Assembly (NCBI GenBank): GCA_944990035.1
Contig: CALYLX010000066.1
Span: 372,001-436,000 of the forward strand
Source of the DNA: Clitopilus passeckerianus
Lineage: Eukaryota; Basidiomycota; Agaricomycetes; Agaricales; Entolomataceae
Length of the DNA: 64,000 nucleotides
Direction: 5' to 3'
Of the stretch, positions 23,173-35,066 are shown piece by piece. The notes below the pieces were generated by a model. The model was not told where the DNA came from and did not search any database. It saw nothing but the letters and a program-made list of their open reading frames with translations. Within the stretch, counting starts at the first letter, position 1. The number at the start of each line of letters is the position of its first letter. The position numbers and the translations under genes are program-made.

Positions 23173-25273
23173 TTACTGTAGGTCCTTGGGCCAATCCATG
23201 CGTTTCCGCCATCGTCCTTCTTCGTCAAAGCGAGGGTTCGCCGAATATCGTAGCCCATCGTCCAAGCTCTTGCCGACAGGCACTAAAGAGATAAGGAAGG
23301 GTCAGTCACTGACAATCTGGGGTGGAAAATAGGGGGGCCGCTGGACATATGACCTTAAGACAGAATTCCGAGATCCCGAATCGGATGTGATCCGGAACCA
23401 CCTGCCCAACGAGGGCAAAGGAATTACACTGGCCTTCACCGGAGCTGCTATGGCGGAAGAAGACAACTAATAACAGAAAAAGACTTACAGAACCATCCAA
23501 GCGGATTGTGGCCCATCACATCTACCCAGCTCTCCTTCGAGCTGCCAGGCCACCACAGATTCCCTTCTTTATCAGGTCGGCCCCACTCTTCGTCCCAAAC
23601 ATGGCGCATCCTCCGTTTCTCTCTGCAAACGACAAGAGACGTTAGCTAGAGACGAATGAAGAATTCAGAACGCTGACAGAATGGCACAATTTCCGAAAGC
23701 TCGATTCAAAGCATCACTTTCCCGTTCTCGCTGAGTACGCATCTGCATGCTCTCGACCGTAGTTTGAGCCTTCGCAATGAGTATTATATGAGATGTTTGC
23801 AGAGAGACGGTAAAAAGAACAAAGACTGCCGATCTGGTTGATTGTTAGCGGAAATGCTGATAATGTCGCTAGAGTAGGGGACTGACAGGGAGATAATCAG
23901 AATGAGCTGAGGGTCAAGATCACCATCAGTGGAATTGGCTCTTCGTATGGTAAATGCCAGCAGGGTGGCAAAGATATACAGCGTAGCCACGGCAGCCGCT
24001 TGACAGAAGTTGAGGAAAAACTGCCAGTATTCAGTTTATTTATTTGGGGCCAAAAAAACCGCGCACCTTCTGGTTCCTAGCTCCAACGCATTGGCCAATC
24101 CCTGGAGACAGTGTGTGACTAAGAATAGCATCACTGAGAAGTTTGGATACTTACAGGGACAGTGGTGGTCGTATTTAAGTACACACTAGTTGAGAGATAA
24201 GCAAGACACCTTGAAAGGCGAACTAAAAATACGTACGGTACCACAATTACGGCAATGGTGCGTCCGATAAGGCTTCACCAGACCATCCACCTGGCAGTAT
24301 CTGTGCGCCGGATGCAGAACTGGCGTCTGAGGTGGCCTTCTTGCCACATAGACTGTTGGCTGTTTCGTTGCCTTCCGGCCATTCATTAGCTTTGAGCTGG
24401 AAGTTTTGCGCTCCGTCAGAGGCATGTTCATAGTAGCTGTTATAGGCGGCGGCCGAGGAAGAGCATCAAGTATCCTAGTATTGGAGTCTGTCTGACTGAC
24501 TTCCGTCTTGTGCGAATGCTCTCCTTTCGTCGCCACCGAAGGGACGTCTTGACTGACATCTGCCGGGTCAGACGCAGGCCCCGTATAGGGATTACTGAGC
24601 AAGTTCATTTGGTGGTTTGAACTATCTTGTGAATATCTGTCATGGGACCCTGTAGGAGGTGGCTCTGGAAACATCGGTCGGGGAGATTTTGGGATATGCT
24701 AGTAAAATAAGATGAAAATCGAAGTGTTCCCTGAATTAACTGCAGCATACTCACGTCTCTCGCATAGCCAGGTGGCGTAAATACGACCTTTGAAGGTTGT
24801 CAAATCAGTCTTTACAAACAACGTCAGGCGCTCGATTGGGCGAACCTTAGCGTATGCCCACACCATCCAAAGCCATAGAACCGAGAAGAGGGCCACGAGT
24901 ACAACTGTGAAAAGTGTTGTCAGTTCCTGTATCGGTCTACAATGTATTCGAGCAGTATGTGCTGCTTGGGACTTCCAGAGCTTGTAGCTCGGCTCGAACT
25001 GAATCTGGATAAGGCACGACACTTACTCCCAGTTGTTCTTGAACCACCTGCACCTGGTTTCCTCCTAATCATATCCGCACATAGTCGACCGAGATACACG
25101 TACGCCGTGTAAGCCATAAGCGCCGCAGTGAAGAAGACCATCATTTTCAGAGCTATCCATGGTTGCGGTTTCGTTCGATTAAATCGTCTGTCCCGGGATC
25201 GGTCTGCTGCTTCTTCCATAACCGCACAGCATGATTTGTTCGTCCTTGGTTGTTTCCGCAAGGCATTTGTCAT
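23173..25273 (-). CDS. DHHC-type palmitoyltransferase
   Basis: DHHC enzymes attach palmitate to cysteines of membrane-associated proteins. The product starts MTNALRKQPRTNKSCC (ATG at 25273; a TTG-started extension is not a credible start). Membrane segments are WIALKMMVFFTAALMAYTAY and VVLVALFSVLWLWMVWAY, then a long serine/proline-rich cytosolic loop (about 24674-24350). The cysteine-rich domain follows: [40 protein letters not shown] with the DHHC catalytic motif, and QKFFLNF. Two more membrane segments (around 24000-23830) precede a TTVE motif. The tail contains REKRRMRHVWDEEWGRPDKE and ends MDWPKDLQ. The DHHC cysteine is present, so the enzyme should be active. The topology fits the Pfa3/Swf1 type, but I cannot assign the orthologue. 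It is divergent from the Pop8-like gene, with 182 bases between start codons. Confidence 0.88.
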
Positions 25274-25455
25274 CTCATCCAACCCCTACGACGAGAAGAT
25301 CGACGTCGACGTCGACCGTAGGCAGTGTTTGCGAGGCTGTGGGTGCACCTGAGGAATTACGGTATTCAAGCTGACATGACGTTGGTGCAGTTTGAATGGC
25401 GGCCATCAATGTTTGGCTTTAGCTTGGCAGCCAAACTTCTTCATCAACCGCCATC
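25274..25455. promoter_or_regulatory. Putative bidirectional promoter, DHHC gene / Pop8-like gene
   Basis: The 182 bases between two divergent ATGs must serve both genes. A tandem GTCGAC array (TCGACGTCGACGTCGAC, about 25299-25315) and a TGACGT site near 25377 are visible. Whether factors bind them is inference. Confidence 0.4.
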
Positions 25456-25826
25456 ATGCAGCGCGTTTTGGCGTCGCAGCGCCATTATATTCGGTTTTCA
25501 GTCTCCCCGCCTCGCTCGGACCCATTAAGCATCAGAAAACGTATTCAAGATGCTCTGGGTCAGACTTTTGGTGTCATTAATTCCGGTATCTATATCGATG
25601 TGCTGTGGCTTTCCCAAGAAGGCACCGAATTGGTGATACGCCTCAATAAAGAGTCAGTTCTTAACACACAAAAATATCTGCACGCAAGGCTGAACGGTAT
25701 ACACCACTTAGAGACGCACCTCTTGTTATTGCAGCAGTCACTTCCTCATCTGATTCACCGCGGCTTTTGATCATAAAGGAGTCACCCTTTTTGCCGTCCC
25801 TTCTCTCTACCACGCCTGCGCTTTGA
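25456..25826 (+). CDS. RNase P/MRP subunit Pop8-like protein
   Basis: Two exons (25456-25652 and 25712-25826) joined by a 59-nt GT-AG intron encode 103 residues: MQRVLASQRHYIRFSVS, IRKRIQDALGQTFGV, YIDVLWLSQEGTELVIRL, NKEDAPLVIAAVTSSSD and LLIIKESPFLPSLL. Size and pattern (beta strand, helix ending before a small hydrophobic strand, a V/I-R-hydrophobic strand, then acidic-D plus AA helix) fit the Pop8/Rpp14-Pop5-like fold of RNase P and RNase MRP, which process tRNA and rRNA precursors in the nucleus. The match is to the fold pattern rather than to a strict motif. A different small RNA-binding protein of that fold remains possible. Confidence 0.6.
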
Positions 25827-27181
25827 GGTTCTGAATTAGATCTGTGCCCGTTGGGCTCATTTGAAAAATTCAAAACAATGTATACACACATAGATCTTCT
25901 GACTTCCTCATTCCTGGGGTGGCTTACAAACTCCCTGCTTGATCATATCGAGATACACCGGTCCCCTTTTCCAAACCCTTCGTTTCACATGTTCTTGAGG
26001 ATCTGAGAGTAACGTACACTGAGACTGAAGTATTTAAATCTTTCCGGGGCATCAGAAATTCAGCCGTGTCTAGCTGAATTCATTCTGTCTGTCCTACCAC
26101 TACTTGGCAGTGCACCCACAAGTCGTTTTGTAACCGAAGGAGGCTACCACTCGCAGTCTAACTCTGTCTTCTGGAAAAGGCAAACGCTCTGCTTTCAGAT
26201 GCTGCTTCTGTGCGTTGATTCAGGTGCAGGAGTATTTGCAGTGTCACGCATCTGACTGCTGCTATCCCAAAGGTCGCAGACTGGCATAAACGCAGCCGAG
26301 GATGGATGCATCGAGGGCTACACATGTTGTTTGTGGACTCACTCAACCGCTATACTCTGCCCAGTTCATTATGCCCTAGGTGACCAATGGCTGACCTCGC
26401 GGTGTCTGTCCCCTGCGTATACAGCATAGCAAAACTACTTCGGATCGATGAGCCGCAGACGAGCTGTGTACTCAATTGTCCCGCAGAGTACCTACCACTT
26501 TATACGCGGTCTTTCAGCAAGCAAAAGCCCGTCCCATGTGCTCCGCATTTTTGCTCACATTCTTTATTTCACGCTTGGGTGATACAGTCCATTTCCGTAA
26601 CGGTCGTCTCGACCCCGTTAGGGAAGTGACTCGTCTGAGTTCCAAGCTTGGTAACCATTCTGACGCCTCATGCACCTGACGATCTATAACAGCCGACGTC
26701 GGTTGCTCGTAATCTTCGCCACGGATTATCAGATGATATCATCACTGCGTCGTCCCCTCCATGATCAATGAGAGAAGCTCGAAGTCGAAGCCGGGTTGAT
26801 TTTCTGCGGAACGCCAAAAATGGCCACACTCTCCACGCATCTGAGGAGACTTCGTGCGTTGATTTTTGCTTCTGGACAATATGATGATCACATCGCCCGC
26901 AAACCGGTTCGAGCCAAGCCAATTTTGCTGAGCTGTGGGATCTCATATGTTCCGGGTGCCCTGGGAAACGATGATAGCCTCGACAAAACGTCCACTCATC
27001 TACCGTGTATCGTGTACGTAGGTACCTATGGCTAATATACTTGGCCCATATCTACTTACGGTACACTGAAATGTTTGCTTCATGTCGTCGCAATGAAGTG
27101 GACCCTGATAATACATTTCGGGAGTAATTAATTGTGACGGCGTTGTAATTCCTGATACTCCTTGCGGGCATCCCAGACCAT
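25827..27181. other. Intergenic, no supported gene
   Basis: About 1.35 kb with only short unmatched frames. Nothing resembling a domain, repeat array or RNA gene was seen. Confidence 0.5.
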
Positions 27182-27481
27182 CTAGATGGACCTCTGGCCT
27201 GGTCCTTCAGATTTCCAGTCGCTGCCAACGCCAATGGAGATACGGATATTTTCCACGTCCCCTTCGTCCCCAGACAGAAACTTGAAGCTATGTTTGCGAT
27301 TCTCTCCTGACTCGCACCAGATCCAGCCGTTTTTCCAGACACCACCACAGAATTCAGAGAAGTTCAAGTCAGCTCAGGTCCCTTTTGTTTGGCAATTTGA
27401 TCCTCCAAATAAGCCACTCTCCTCCTCCTTCTCACCCCCCTTCCGTGAAATACGGAACGCCGGCGTTAAAGGAGTGAACAT
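27182..27481 (-). CDS. Possible small two-exon gene, unknown function
   Basis: A minus-strand ATG at 27481 (MFTPLTPAFRISRKG) can be spliced from a GTGAGA donor at 27435 to an acceptor ending at 27373. This keeps the frame through NFSEFCGGVWKNGWIWCESG, FKFLSGDEGDVENIRIS and SDWKSEGPGQRSI to a TAG at 27182-27184, 78 residues in all. The aromatic and acidic composition with regular hydrophobic spacing looks protein-like rather than random. I do not recognise it. It is listed because the splice phase works, but it could be a chance frame. Confidence 0.35.
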
Positions 27482-27968
27482 TGTCCCATGATTGGGCGCC
27501 AAATGTCGGCGCATCGCCTAAGAAGGCAGTCCCTGGAAACACTATACTACATCTGTACCTTTCCTCGCGTAAAAGCCTGTCTCAATCGAGGTCCGAGGGT
27601 TGATATTTAAACCTTGCTTTCGAGCTCTTAAATACTAGCCATATCATCATATGATGTTCAGGTAGTTCCTGTTGCAGTGCGGCCCTTAGAGAATACTCGA
27701 CTTGATTGGAAGATAAGAGAAAAATCCGATAGGCATCTACTTGATGCTGTCGAGGGGGATCATGACACGGAGGACTTGCGCTTGACATGAACTTGATGAA
27801 GGGTCCGTACACTTTCTTGGCGTAATACGCGTATATATGAACGTTTGGGCGTTTAAGCACTCGCACGTCATCCAGGACAACAGCGTTACGCGCAAAGTTG
27901 AATCAGATGCTGGGTAATAGATATATATATGCAAAGATCGCATTGAATTACAGGGATACGGAGGCTGA
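27482..27968. other. Intergenic, DCN1 3' side
   Basis: Nothing supported. The right end should contain the DCN1 3' UTR. A short TA repeat (atatatatat) occurs at about 27920-27930. Confidence 0.5.
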
Positions 27969-29070
27969 TCACGTATTCAAGCGTTCCTTCGCGTAATCCA
28001 CGAACTCATCAATGAGAGATGGCCAGGCACCTAACAGACGAGTCAAGGGATTGCTTGAGGTAGCATAGAATGTCATCCATTACCTTCTATGTCATGGTTT
28101 GAGAATGTTGAGTCGATCGAGCAGATGAAGTCAAGGAACTGGATAGGAATTCGTGAGCATGAGGGCTTTGAAAAGGACTGGGAGAACTACCATATTCCAC
28201 GTGTCTTTACTAATACCCTTCACTTTCTTCTCCGTCAAAAACTCGAACCACCACTCAGTATAGTCATCCTTCCAACCCCCGGATATTGCCCCACCTTCCA
28301 ACCCATACGGGATAAGGAGACTCCAATAGGCTTGGGCCATGTCCAGACCTATCAAAGATGAAGTCAGGCGCTCCAACAAGGTGTTGAATGCCTACCCAGG
28401 CTTCGTTGGCCTTCCTGTAGCGCAATGACAATGGCAAACGTCTGCTTGTACACAATTCTGAAGTAGGAGAGGTCGGAGCCAAACTGATTGCTCAAGCGGG
28501 TGGTTGCTGTTTTCATCGTTGGTATCGAATCGGCACTATGCATTAGGCGCATACAGTCAGTCATAATGGAGGTGAAAGTGCCGGAGATTTACCCACCTAA
28601 GGTTCTTCCATCCATCTACCCAGCCTTGTTTGTTCCATTCTCCTAGCTTCCCTGATTTCAATTCGTATGCAAGGGCGAGCAAAACGGGATCCTCTGGATC
28701 AACACCGAGGTCTTCGCAGAATCTGATGGTTCCGTCAGCAGCGATAATGTTTGTAGATGATTCTGCCACACGTTTAGTATCTGACATCTTGAATACTAAA
28801 GATACCAACCTGCATATTTGTCGAAAAGGGTCTTGAGCTTGTTCGGTGATGGCGCAGCTGAGGGAGCCGGGGATGATATGAACTGATGTGGATTATTGTA
28901 GTAGGCATCGATGGCAATGTCTACTCTCTTATACTTCTGTATGAATCTCCTTGCATCTTGAACTCTGCAAGCCTAATGTGATCAGAGGATGACACTCTAG
29001 ATGATCTAGTTCAAGAGACTCACGTTGATCCGGTAATGTTGCAGAACTGTACAACGCTGTCGTCAGACAT
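27969..29070 (-). CDS. DCN1: DCN1-like cullin neddylation factor
   Basis: DCN1 is the scaffold E3 that helps Ubc12 load Nedd8 onto cullins. Exon 1 (29070-29024) gives MSDDSVVQFCNITGS and joins VQDARRFIQKYKRVDIAID and AYYNNP, a UBA-like N-terminal domain. The cullin-binding (PONY) domain follows: LKTLFDKYA, IRFCEDLGVDPEDPVLLALA, IPTMKTATTRLSNQF, FRIVYKQTFAIVI, LDMAQAYWSLLIPYG, WWFEFLTEKKVKGISKDTWN. The last exons read FLDFICSIDSTFSNHDIEG and AWPSLIDEFVDYAKERL, with stop at 27969-27971. All introns are about 50-60 nt. Order and spacing match the family throughout, and no frame problem was seen. Confidence 0.93.
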
Positions 29071-31142
29071 GATATCTTCTTTTGTAGACTCTTTCCAGGC
29101 CTTCTGTGCACAGAAAATTACGCAGTAAAGGGCACAAACGCGAATGATCACTTGTAAGCTGTAGGTAACCCACAGATAAGAGATAAGATCAAACCAAAAG
29201 GAAGCCGGTGGCGACTAGAGTGGGCTTGAAGAGGAAACAGCCAAGTGTGAGGCCTAAGATTATGAGCGCTGTGCTCAGCGTTGAGCTCAAGAGGTTCACT
29301 GGTGATAGCGGGGTGCGGATGGAAAGAAGAGGCATGGTACTGCCAACCTTGTCGGCATTATGTAAGCGTCTTATAATGGCTCATCTAGGTTCAAGCCTTT
29401 CAACATTTCGCCCTTTCTTAATCCTCGGCCTCGACGAGCTCCTGTGACATTTCATACGTGAGGCATGACGCCAGCCTAGTTTCATGAATCGTAGCCCCCA
29501 GCCCCAGTCTGGTCATTCATACACTCCCTACAAGTTCGACTCGGAACTTGAAAACGGCCTGCCAGTGGAACACACGCCTTCCATTTTTCCGAGCTTCGGA
29601 CCGTTCTGCGATTTGCAAGGTCGGCCCACACTTTCCGATTCTCTATTATCAACGCCTTCAACATGCAGCTTTACTATATCAGGCTCATCTGGATAGGCCT
29701 CCACAAAAGCCAAAGTTCTATGTCGGGCCGAATGCAACCTATACACAGAGCAACGGCGACTTGACATCATGAAGACACATGGAAGTGACCTATTTCTACT
29801 CCATAGGCTGCCATCTCCCATCTGCAAAGCCCGATTCCTTCGATCATAGACATCGCGATCATGCTGAAAGTGAGTCCTTCCCATCCAACCGGTTCGGTTG
29901 TGGCCATCCACGCTTAGGGCGATGACAGTTGACACGACATGTCAAACTCTGAAATCATATTGACGACAACAAGGTTTGGGAAGCACATGAGGACATGCCA
30001 TCATTATTTGTGATCGAACCCGTAGCAGGGGCGTGTGTATGACACCCAGGAGTCGTCAAGCCCTGAGGTCATTGCGGGTCTAGGCTTTCATTACACCAAC
30101 CTCGACGTTCGTAAAGGGAATGTATCCGAAACACGCTGCATTGACCAAGAGGGCAGAGTAACTGCGATAGAAAATACCGACATGCTACGACTCTGCCTTG
30201 ACAGGAGCGAACGACAGGTGACTAGAGGCCTGTCTGAGAGCACCATCGGCTTCAGCATGCGAGGCCGAATGCCCCAGGTCCAAGGCAGCATGGCGCAATC
30301 TGTGCTGCAGAAAACATATGTTCTATTTTATTCTGGACTGTCAATCCTCTGACATACATCTTTCCTGCTCACTTCCAAATGAATTGTCAGCGCTGATGGA
30401 AGGGATGACCTAGTTATGATCCTTGTCGCCCAGGTGGATTTCGTGAAGTAACACAGAGGTAAAGCACTCCAAAAATTCTTTGAACGTTCTCTGGTCTATC
30501 TGATTTACCTCTCTCCATCTTTCTTTGAGCATTCATGGGCACGAACGGTTAGATGGATGCATATGTACAAGGCACCGACGGAGCCTCCATATCCCCATCA
30601 AAACGTGGACCTTACCGCCCCCTGATTACCCCTTCTTACGGAAATCCCGGAGCTCATTTGGGTAAAGAATTCCCCCGTTATTACGACTTTGCCGAGAAAC
30701 ATCGATCATGATCATAGTTTGAGCTCTCCGCTTTGCAGATCAAGCCAGGTCTGATCGGAGGATGTATACCGGAAGCCGTGCCTGTTGCCTTGAGAACTCG
30801 TCAGACTGTTCTCAAGTCATCCGCTCCCACAAGCTCCAGATCCAAGCAATTTTTGATGAAAAACTAATTTGAAGGCTCCAGGGCGTGCGAGATGGACAAG
30901 AACGAAATCAGAGGTTGAATTATGGCTTTCTACTCTGGATTGTGGATTATGGATACAATGGCTTTCAAGATGTGGTTTGGTATTGTACATTAAGGTATGG
31001 CAGAGTGTAAGTTCGAATGCATCGAAAAATATGGTACAAGCATGTGGTAGCGTGGTAGCGATCAAGAGGGAGGCATGGCAAGAAGGAAAAATATGCAGGG
31101 TTGTCGTCACGACGAAAGTATTCATGATATCGTAGCTCTGGT
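29071..31142. other. Mostly empty intergenic stretch
   Basis: Two kilobases with no recognisable gene except a possible membrane peptide at 29187-29333. Open frames at 29528-29935 (minus) and 30035-30352 (plus) are long enough to notice but show no domain, no splice continuation and ordinary random composition. The left part should contain the DCN1 promoter. Confidence 0.45.
29187..29333 (-). CDS. Possible small membrane peptide, unknown
   Basis: A minus-strand frame of about 48 residues reads MPLLSIRTPLSPVNLLS, STLSTALIILGLTLGCFLF, KPTLVATGFLLV. It has a clean hydrophobic helix with a cysteine and could be a tail-anchored or single-pass peptide. It lies just upstream of DCN1 on the same strand. 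It may continue through an intron after FLL (a GTTTGA donor is present), or it may be chance. No family was recognised. Confidence 0.25.
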
Positions 31143-31978
31143 TCATGATCTGACAATGACGCGCCGCGTGTGTTTGCCAGCTCTTCGTCGTTCAGCGTAG
31201 GGCATGGGTCGCCTCCAAGCTTCATCATCATGCTCTTCTGATTGATAGTCGGGCCTTGGAGCACCAGGTTGGCCAACGTCATCCGGAGGCGTATGTAGAC
31301 GAGGCCCATGGGGATTAGGTACCTGAGTAGGAGGCTGAGCATTCATGGGAGGATATAGAGGGGCAGCGGCCGGAATAGGCCCTCTGGGAGGAGGTGGCCG
31401 AGTGAACGGGCTCTGTTGTGTGTACAAAGGGGGAGGTGGAGGGGCTTGCCCTGAAATAGAGGGGTGGGGCGAGTGATGAGGAGAGTGCGGAGACCATCCT
31501 GGTCGTGAATCCACTCGGCTTCGTTTAGAGGGCATGCCATCTTCGTTTCCATTCTGGATATCAATCTCAAGACGAACGCGGACTATCTCTTTGCCTGCCT
31601 GGGCAAAGAAGGCACGTTCTTGCCTTTGAAAAAAGCCACTAGTAGGCCCAGCACGAATCTCGGGTGAGTTATCGGGAGGTGGTGCAGGGAACATTGCCAT
31701 GAGATCATGGCCAGTCAAAGGAATGGCCCATTTTCGTGAAGGAGCATCAGAAGTTTTATTCAAGTCCACATCTAGAGGAAAAGGGAAAAATGTGAGCGCC
31801 ACAACGAACAACCTTAAGTTGGTTGTCAGTACTTACCACGTAACGAGCTGGGAGATAGTGGTCGCCTGGGAGGAGCCCTTTGATCCGTAGAGCCCTTTGT
31901 TGGGGGAGGGGACATTGTGACGGAGGGAGTAGGCGACGGAGAATTATCAGCCACTGGTCGCAGGCTGAAAGAGGACAT
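31143..31978 (-). CDS. Proline-rich protein of unknown function
   Basis: Two exons (31978-31837 and 31771-31143) joined by a 65-nt GT-AG intron encode 256 residues. The N-terminus is MSSFSLRPVADNSPSPTP. The best-conserved-looking part is KWAIPLTGHDLMAMFPAPPP followed by TSGFFQRQERAFFAQAGKEI and VRVRLEIDIQ. The rest is a low-complexity Pro/Ser/His region (PPPPPLYTQQSPF, RPPPPRGPIPAAAPLYPP) with a basic C-terminus (RRRAGKHTRRVIVRS). The basic patch KRSR near residue 120 could act as a nuclear signal. I do not recognise the family; the FFxRQERAFFAQAGKE block may be worth a search. A TTATATAA sequence lies about 50 bases upstream of the ATG. Confidence 0.75.
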
Positions 31979-34900
31979 GGTTGTGGTGGGGTGTAAACGG
32001 ATTCAAGGAAGGATAAAGGTCGAGCCTTATATAAAGCGGATCGGTGGAAGCCAGATTTGATCGTGTAAATGGAACGAAACCGGTTCATTTCAAAATTGAG
32101 CAACTTCCCGTTCGGTTGACAGGGTCACTTCATCTATATCCGCCCATTCCTATTTTGGGCGTCAACACTAATCCGGTCCGTGTGGGACGCCCAACACTCT
32201 GTTCCTTTGGCACAATGGCATATGTTTTACGGAGACAGCGCCAGTTGGTTCGCAGTGTCTTCTGACTCTCATACAAGAGAACACACCTACGGTATTCATC
32301 AGGAACATGATCGCTATCTTCCCTCGTTATTTCTGGGAAATCAGATCTCATGAAGGAACACACAGTCTTTGACAGAAACCGCTCAAATTGGCGAAATATT
32401 GACATCCCATGGAAGATTATCAGATACCGGCATCAACGTTCCTCCCATATATCACCGTCTACATCGGCAGGTGCAACAGGACTCTTGGTATGGACTTGGG
32501 TCCTAAGCGAACTTTCTATGAGGAAGGGAGAAGGGCTTGTCTGCCTGTCAAACGTACACATACCTTGCGGACGTCTAGTTCAGAACGATCGAGCGACATG
32601 GCAGACCTGCTGCGTCCCCTGTCATCTGCCCGCTTTGGCTGAGCAATTTGGCATTCTGTCCTGTCAAAGATACTCGGCTCGGCAACCGATATATAGGTGA
32701 CGAAAGCAAGTCCGATATTGTCCCTCCTCAGTCTGACTGGGTACTGGACTTCGAGCAATAGACCGGGGTGTCCGACGTCTCACAAAATGACGTGTCCTGA
32801 TAGCCATGTGTGTGCAGTACTGGCAGGTACTCGAATATGCTGTTACTTCGGACAATTCCCTGCGTACAGATCTTACATTAGATCCAGTTCGAACCCATGA
32901 ACTTCTTTTCCAGGTCTCCTTCGGATTTCGATCCCTGGTCACAGGAAAGAACCGAAGGAAATTTAGGTGTGCTATCAACGTCGGCCTTCCAAGACCTTTT
33001 CATACGTGTTTGGCGGCAAGGTACGTGCTCCTTGCGCAGTATGTCCGCCTGGGTTCAATCATTCACTTCGGCATTCCACATGACAATGACGTTCGGAGGG
33101 TCGAGAACCTCACCTCAGTACATTGCATCTTTTCCTAGGAACCCAATGTTGCACTGTGGGTCGGCTTGTTCGGCCAAGTGTTCACCCTTGACTTAGCGGT
33201 ACTGGGTTCTATTCAAACCACTGCAGATTTCTCTTGCCCCATGTTTTCCGCTTCAATTCCAGTTTTCGCTTAGAGTCCCATGAGATACTGGAATGTTGAC
33301 TCTCGCTTTATGAAGAATACTAAACACTCAGAGCACTGGATGGATGACCGGCTATCGTTCCGGGAGCCCTGACATTGCAGAAATGAACCCTACGGCCATT
33401 TGCGAGCACTCGAATAGGTTTCGCCATAGATTTCGCCATAAGCTTTGAATCTATGAACGGTGCCACTTTCCGATGCTATATGACGCATGGTTTGCTACCT
33501 AATTCGCTTCTTCGCTCCAGAGCTCGACCAATCTAACGTTATCTGCTCTGCAGATGCAAATCCAAGGAGAATGGCACAGGAGCTCCGCCGCCATTAGGCG
33601 CCAACGTGTTGTCCGTGTGGCTACTAATGCAAGCTTTGGCTCGTATCTGTGGCAAAGATGAGGTGTTCTCCACACATACCGATGAACCTCCGGCTCAGGT
33701 CTTCGTCAATCTCTTTATCGCATTCTGTTACCTTTGCCCTTGGTCAGCTTTGCCACTTTCCAAAATTCCACAACCGAATTAAAGCGCTCTTACGCTCCGT
33801 ATCTCTGGAGTCTGAACCCAGACCCTCAGGTTACGCACGTCAAACAATGTCATTGTCAACCCTTGGACCCCTTAAGGTCCCATCCAAGACCGTCGATCCA
33901 CGTGTTGCTCTATGAACTTTGGTCATATTGTGTTCCCTGCTAGATGGCTTATCGCCACACCAGAAAGCCCTCAATAGCACCAAAATGGCAACAGGGCCTG
34001 GTCCGTTCCTTCCGATTTCTACGTGCCAATGCTGCACCCTGCTCGGCCTAGCGGAACGAAGCTGGGATCTGCTTTGGTCGATGCCTAAATACTTACGAGT
34101 TTATGTCCGCGCCAAGCGGGAGCCTCGTCTAATCGACGTCATTGGGGTGTTGGCTCGAGTCCCTGGTATCCTAAATCACTAATAATGAAAAGCGCCCATA
34201 TCGATTGTGTCGACTTGCAAGGTCCACATTACGACTTGTGAGGTTGTGCATAATATGAACTCTGCCTCATTAAGGTGCCTGAGCTCTGCCTTCGCGGGAT
34301 ATTGCACCCGCTTCCGGTCTAGCTCTAGCTTTGATTAGTTTGCATGTACGCCTAAGTAATCCCTGCATTCCGCCGAATCGACGATGGCGTGAATTCCGTC
34401 CATGACCGTTTGTGCCGATTCCGTACCTTCGGAGAGCACCATCCAACGGACCCGGAAGTAGTCCTAGCATCGTCCCGAAGAAACCTTGTCGGTACCCGGA
34501 ACGGCTCCATCTTTTCGTTCAGTATGAACAAGAACCTACTCGTACATTTCCTGTTCGGCTCTCAAGACCGTTGATGTTCTCCTTTGTTGGAGCACAAAGG
34601 AGTTCTCATTGGCCCTATGCCGACTTGGCTAGATAAGAATAGGTTATCGCATGCGTCTGAATGTTTGGTGTTTCGAGCTTAGGTTCGGAAGAACTTGAAT
34701 GAGCTTATTGTCGCGGTAGTTTTAGAGATTGGCAGATGATAAGTCCTGAATTGCTCCTGTAGCCTATGTATTTGGCAGAAAATCAAATAGATACGGCTGG
34801 GCGAAAACCATGTCAGAAACTCTACATGAATTCCGTAAGACCTAACAAGCGCCGGAGTGATGGCAGAGCGCTCGAATTTTGAAGGTGCCAGGCTGCGTGA

Positions 34901-35066
34901 TTACATAAGCATCATTGCTTCATACTTGGCCAACAGCCTGCATTGGTACACTGTTCCTCCTGCTGGGAGCGTGGTTCTCAGAGACACTACGGACTGTAGT
35001 CAAGGGCAAAAAATCAGACGTTCTAGATCTGGCTGGATATCTGAAACTTGCTTTTCTTCCTAAACG
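31979..35066. other. Intergenic, about 3 kb without a supported gene
   Basis: The first 60 bases carry a TATA-like TTATATAA (32028-32035) for the minus-strand gene. The remainder contains only overlapping short frames on both strands with no domain or splice pattern. No repeat family or transposon protein was recognised. Confidence 0.5.

Noticed and set aside
29528..29935. Minus-strand frame of 135 residues
   Set aside because: Its length is noticeable, but composition and lack of motifs look random, and plus-strand frames overlap it equally.
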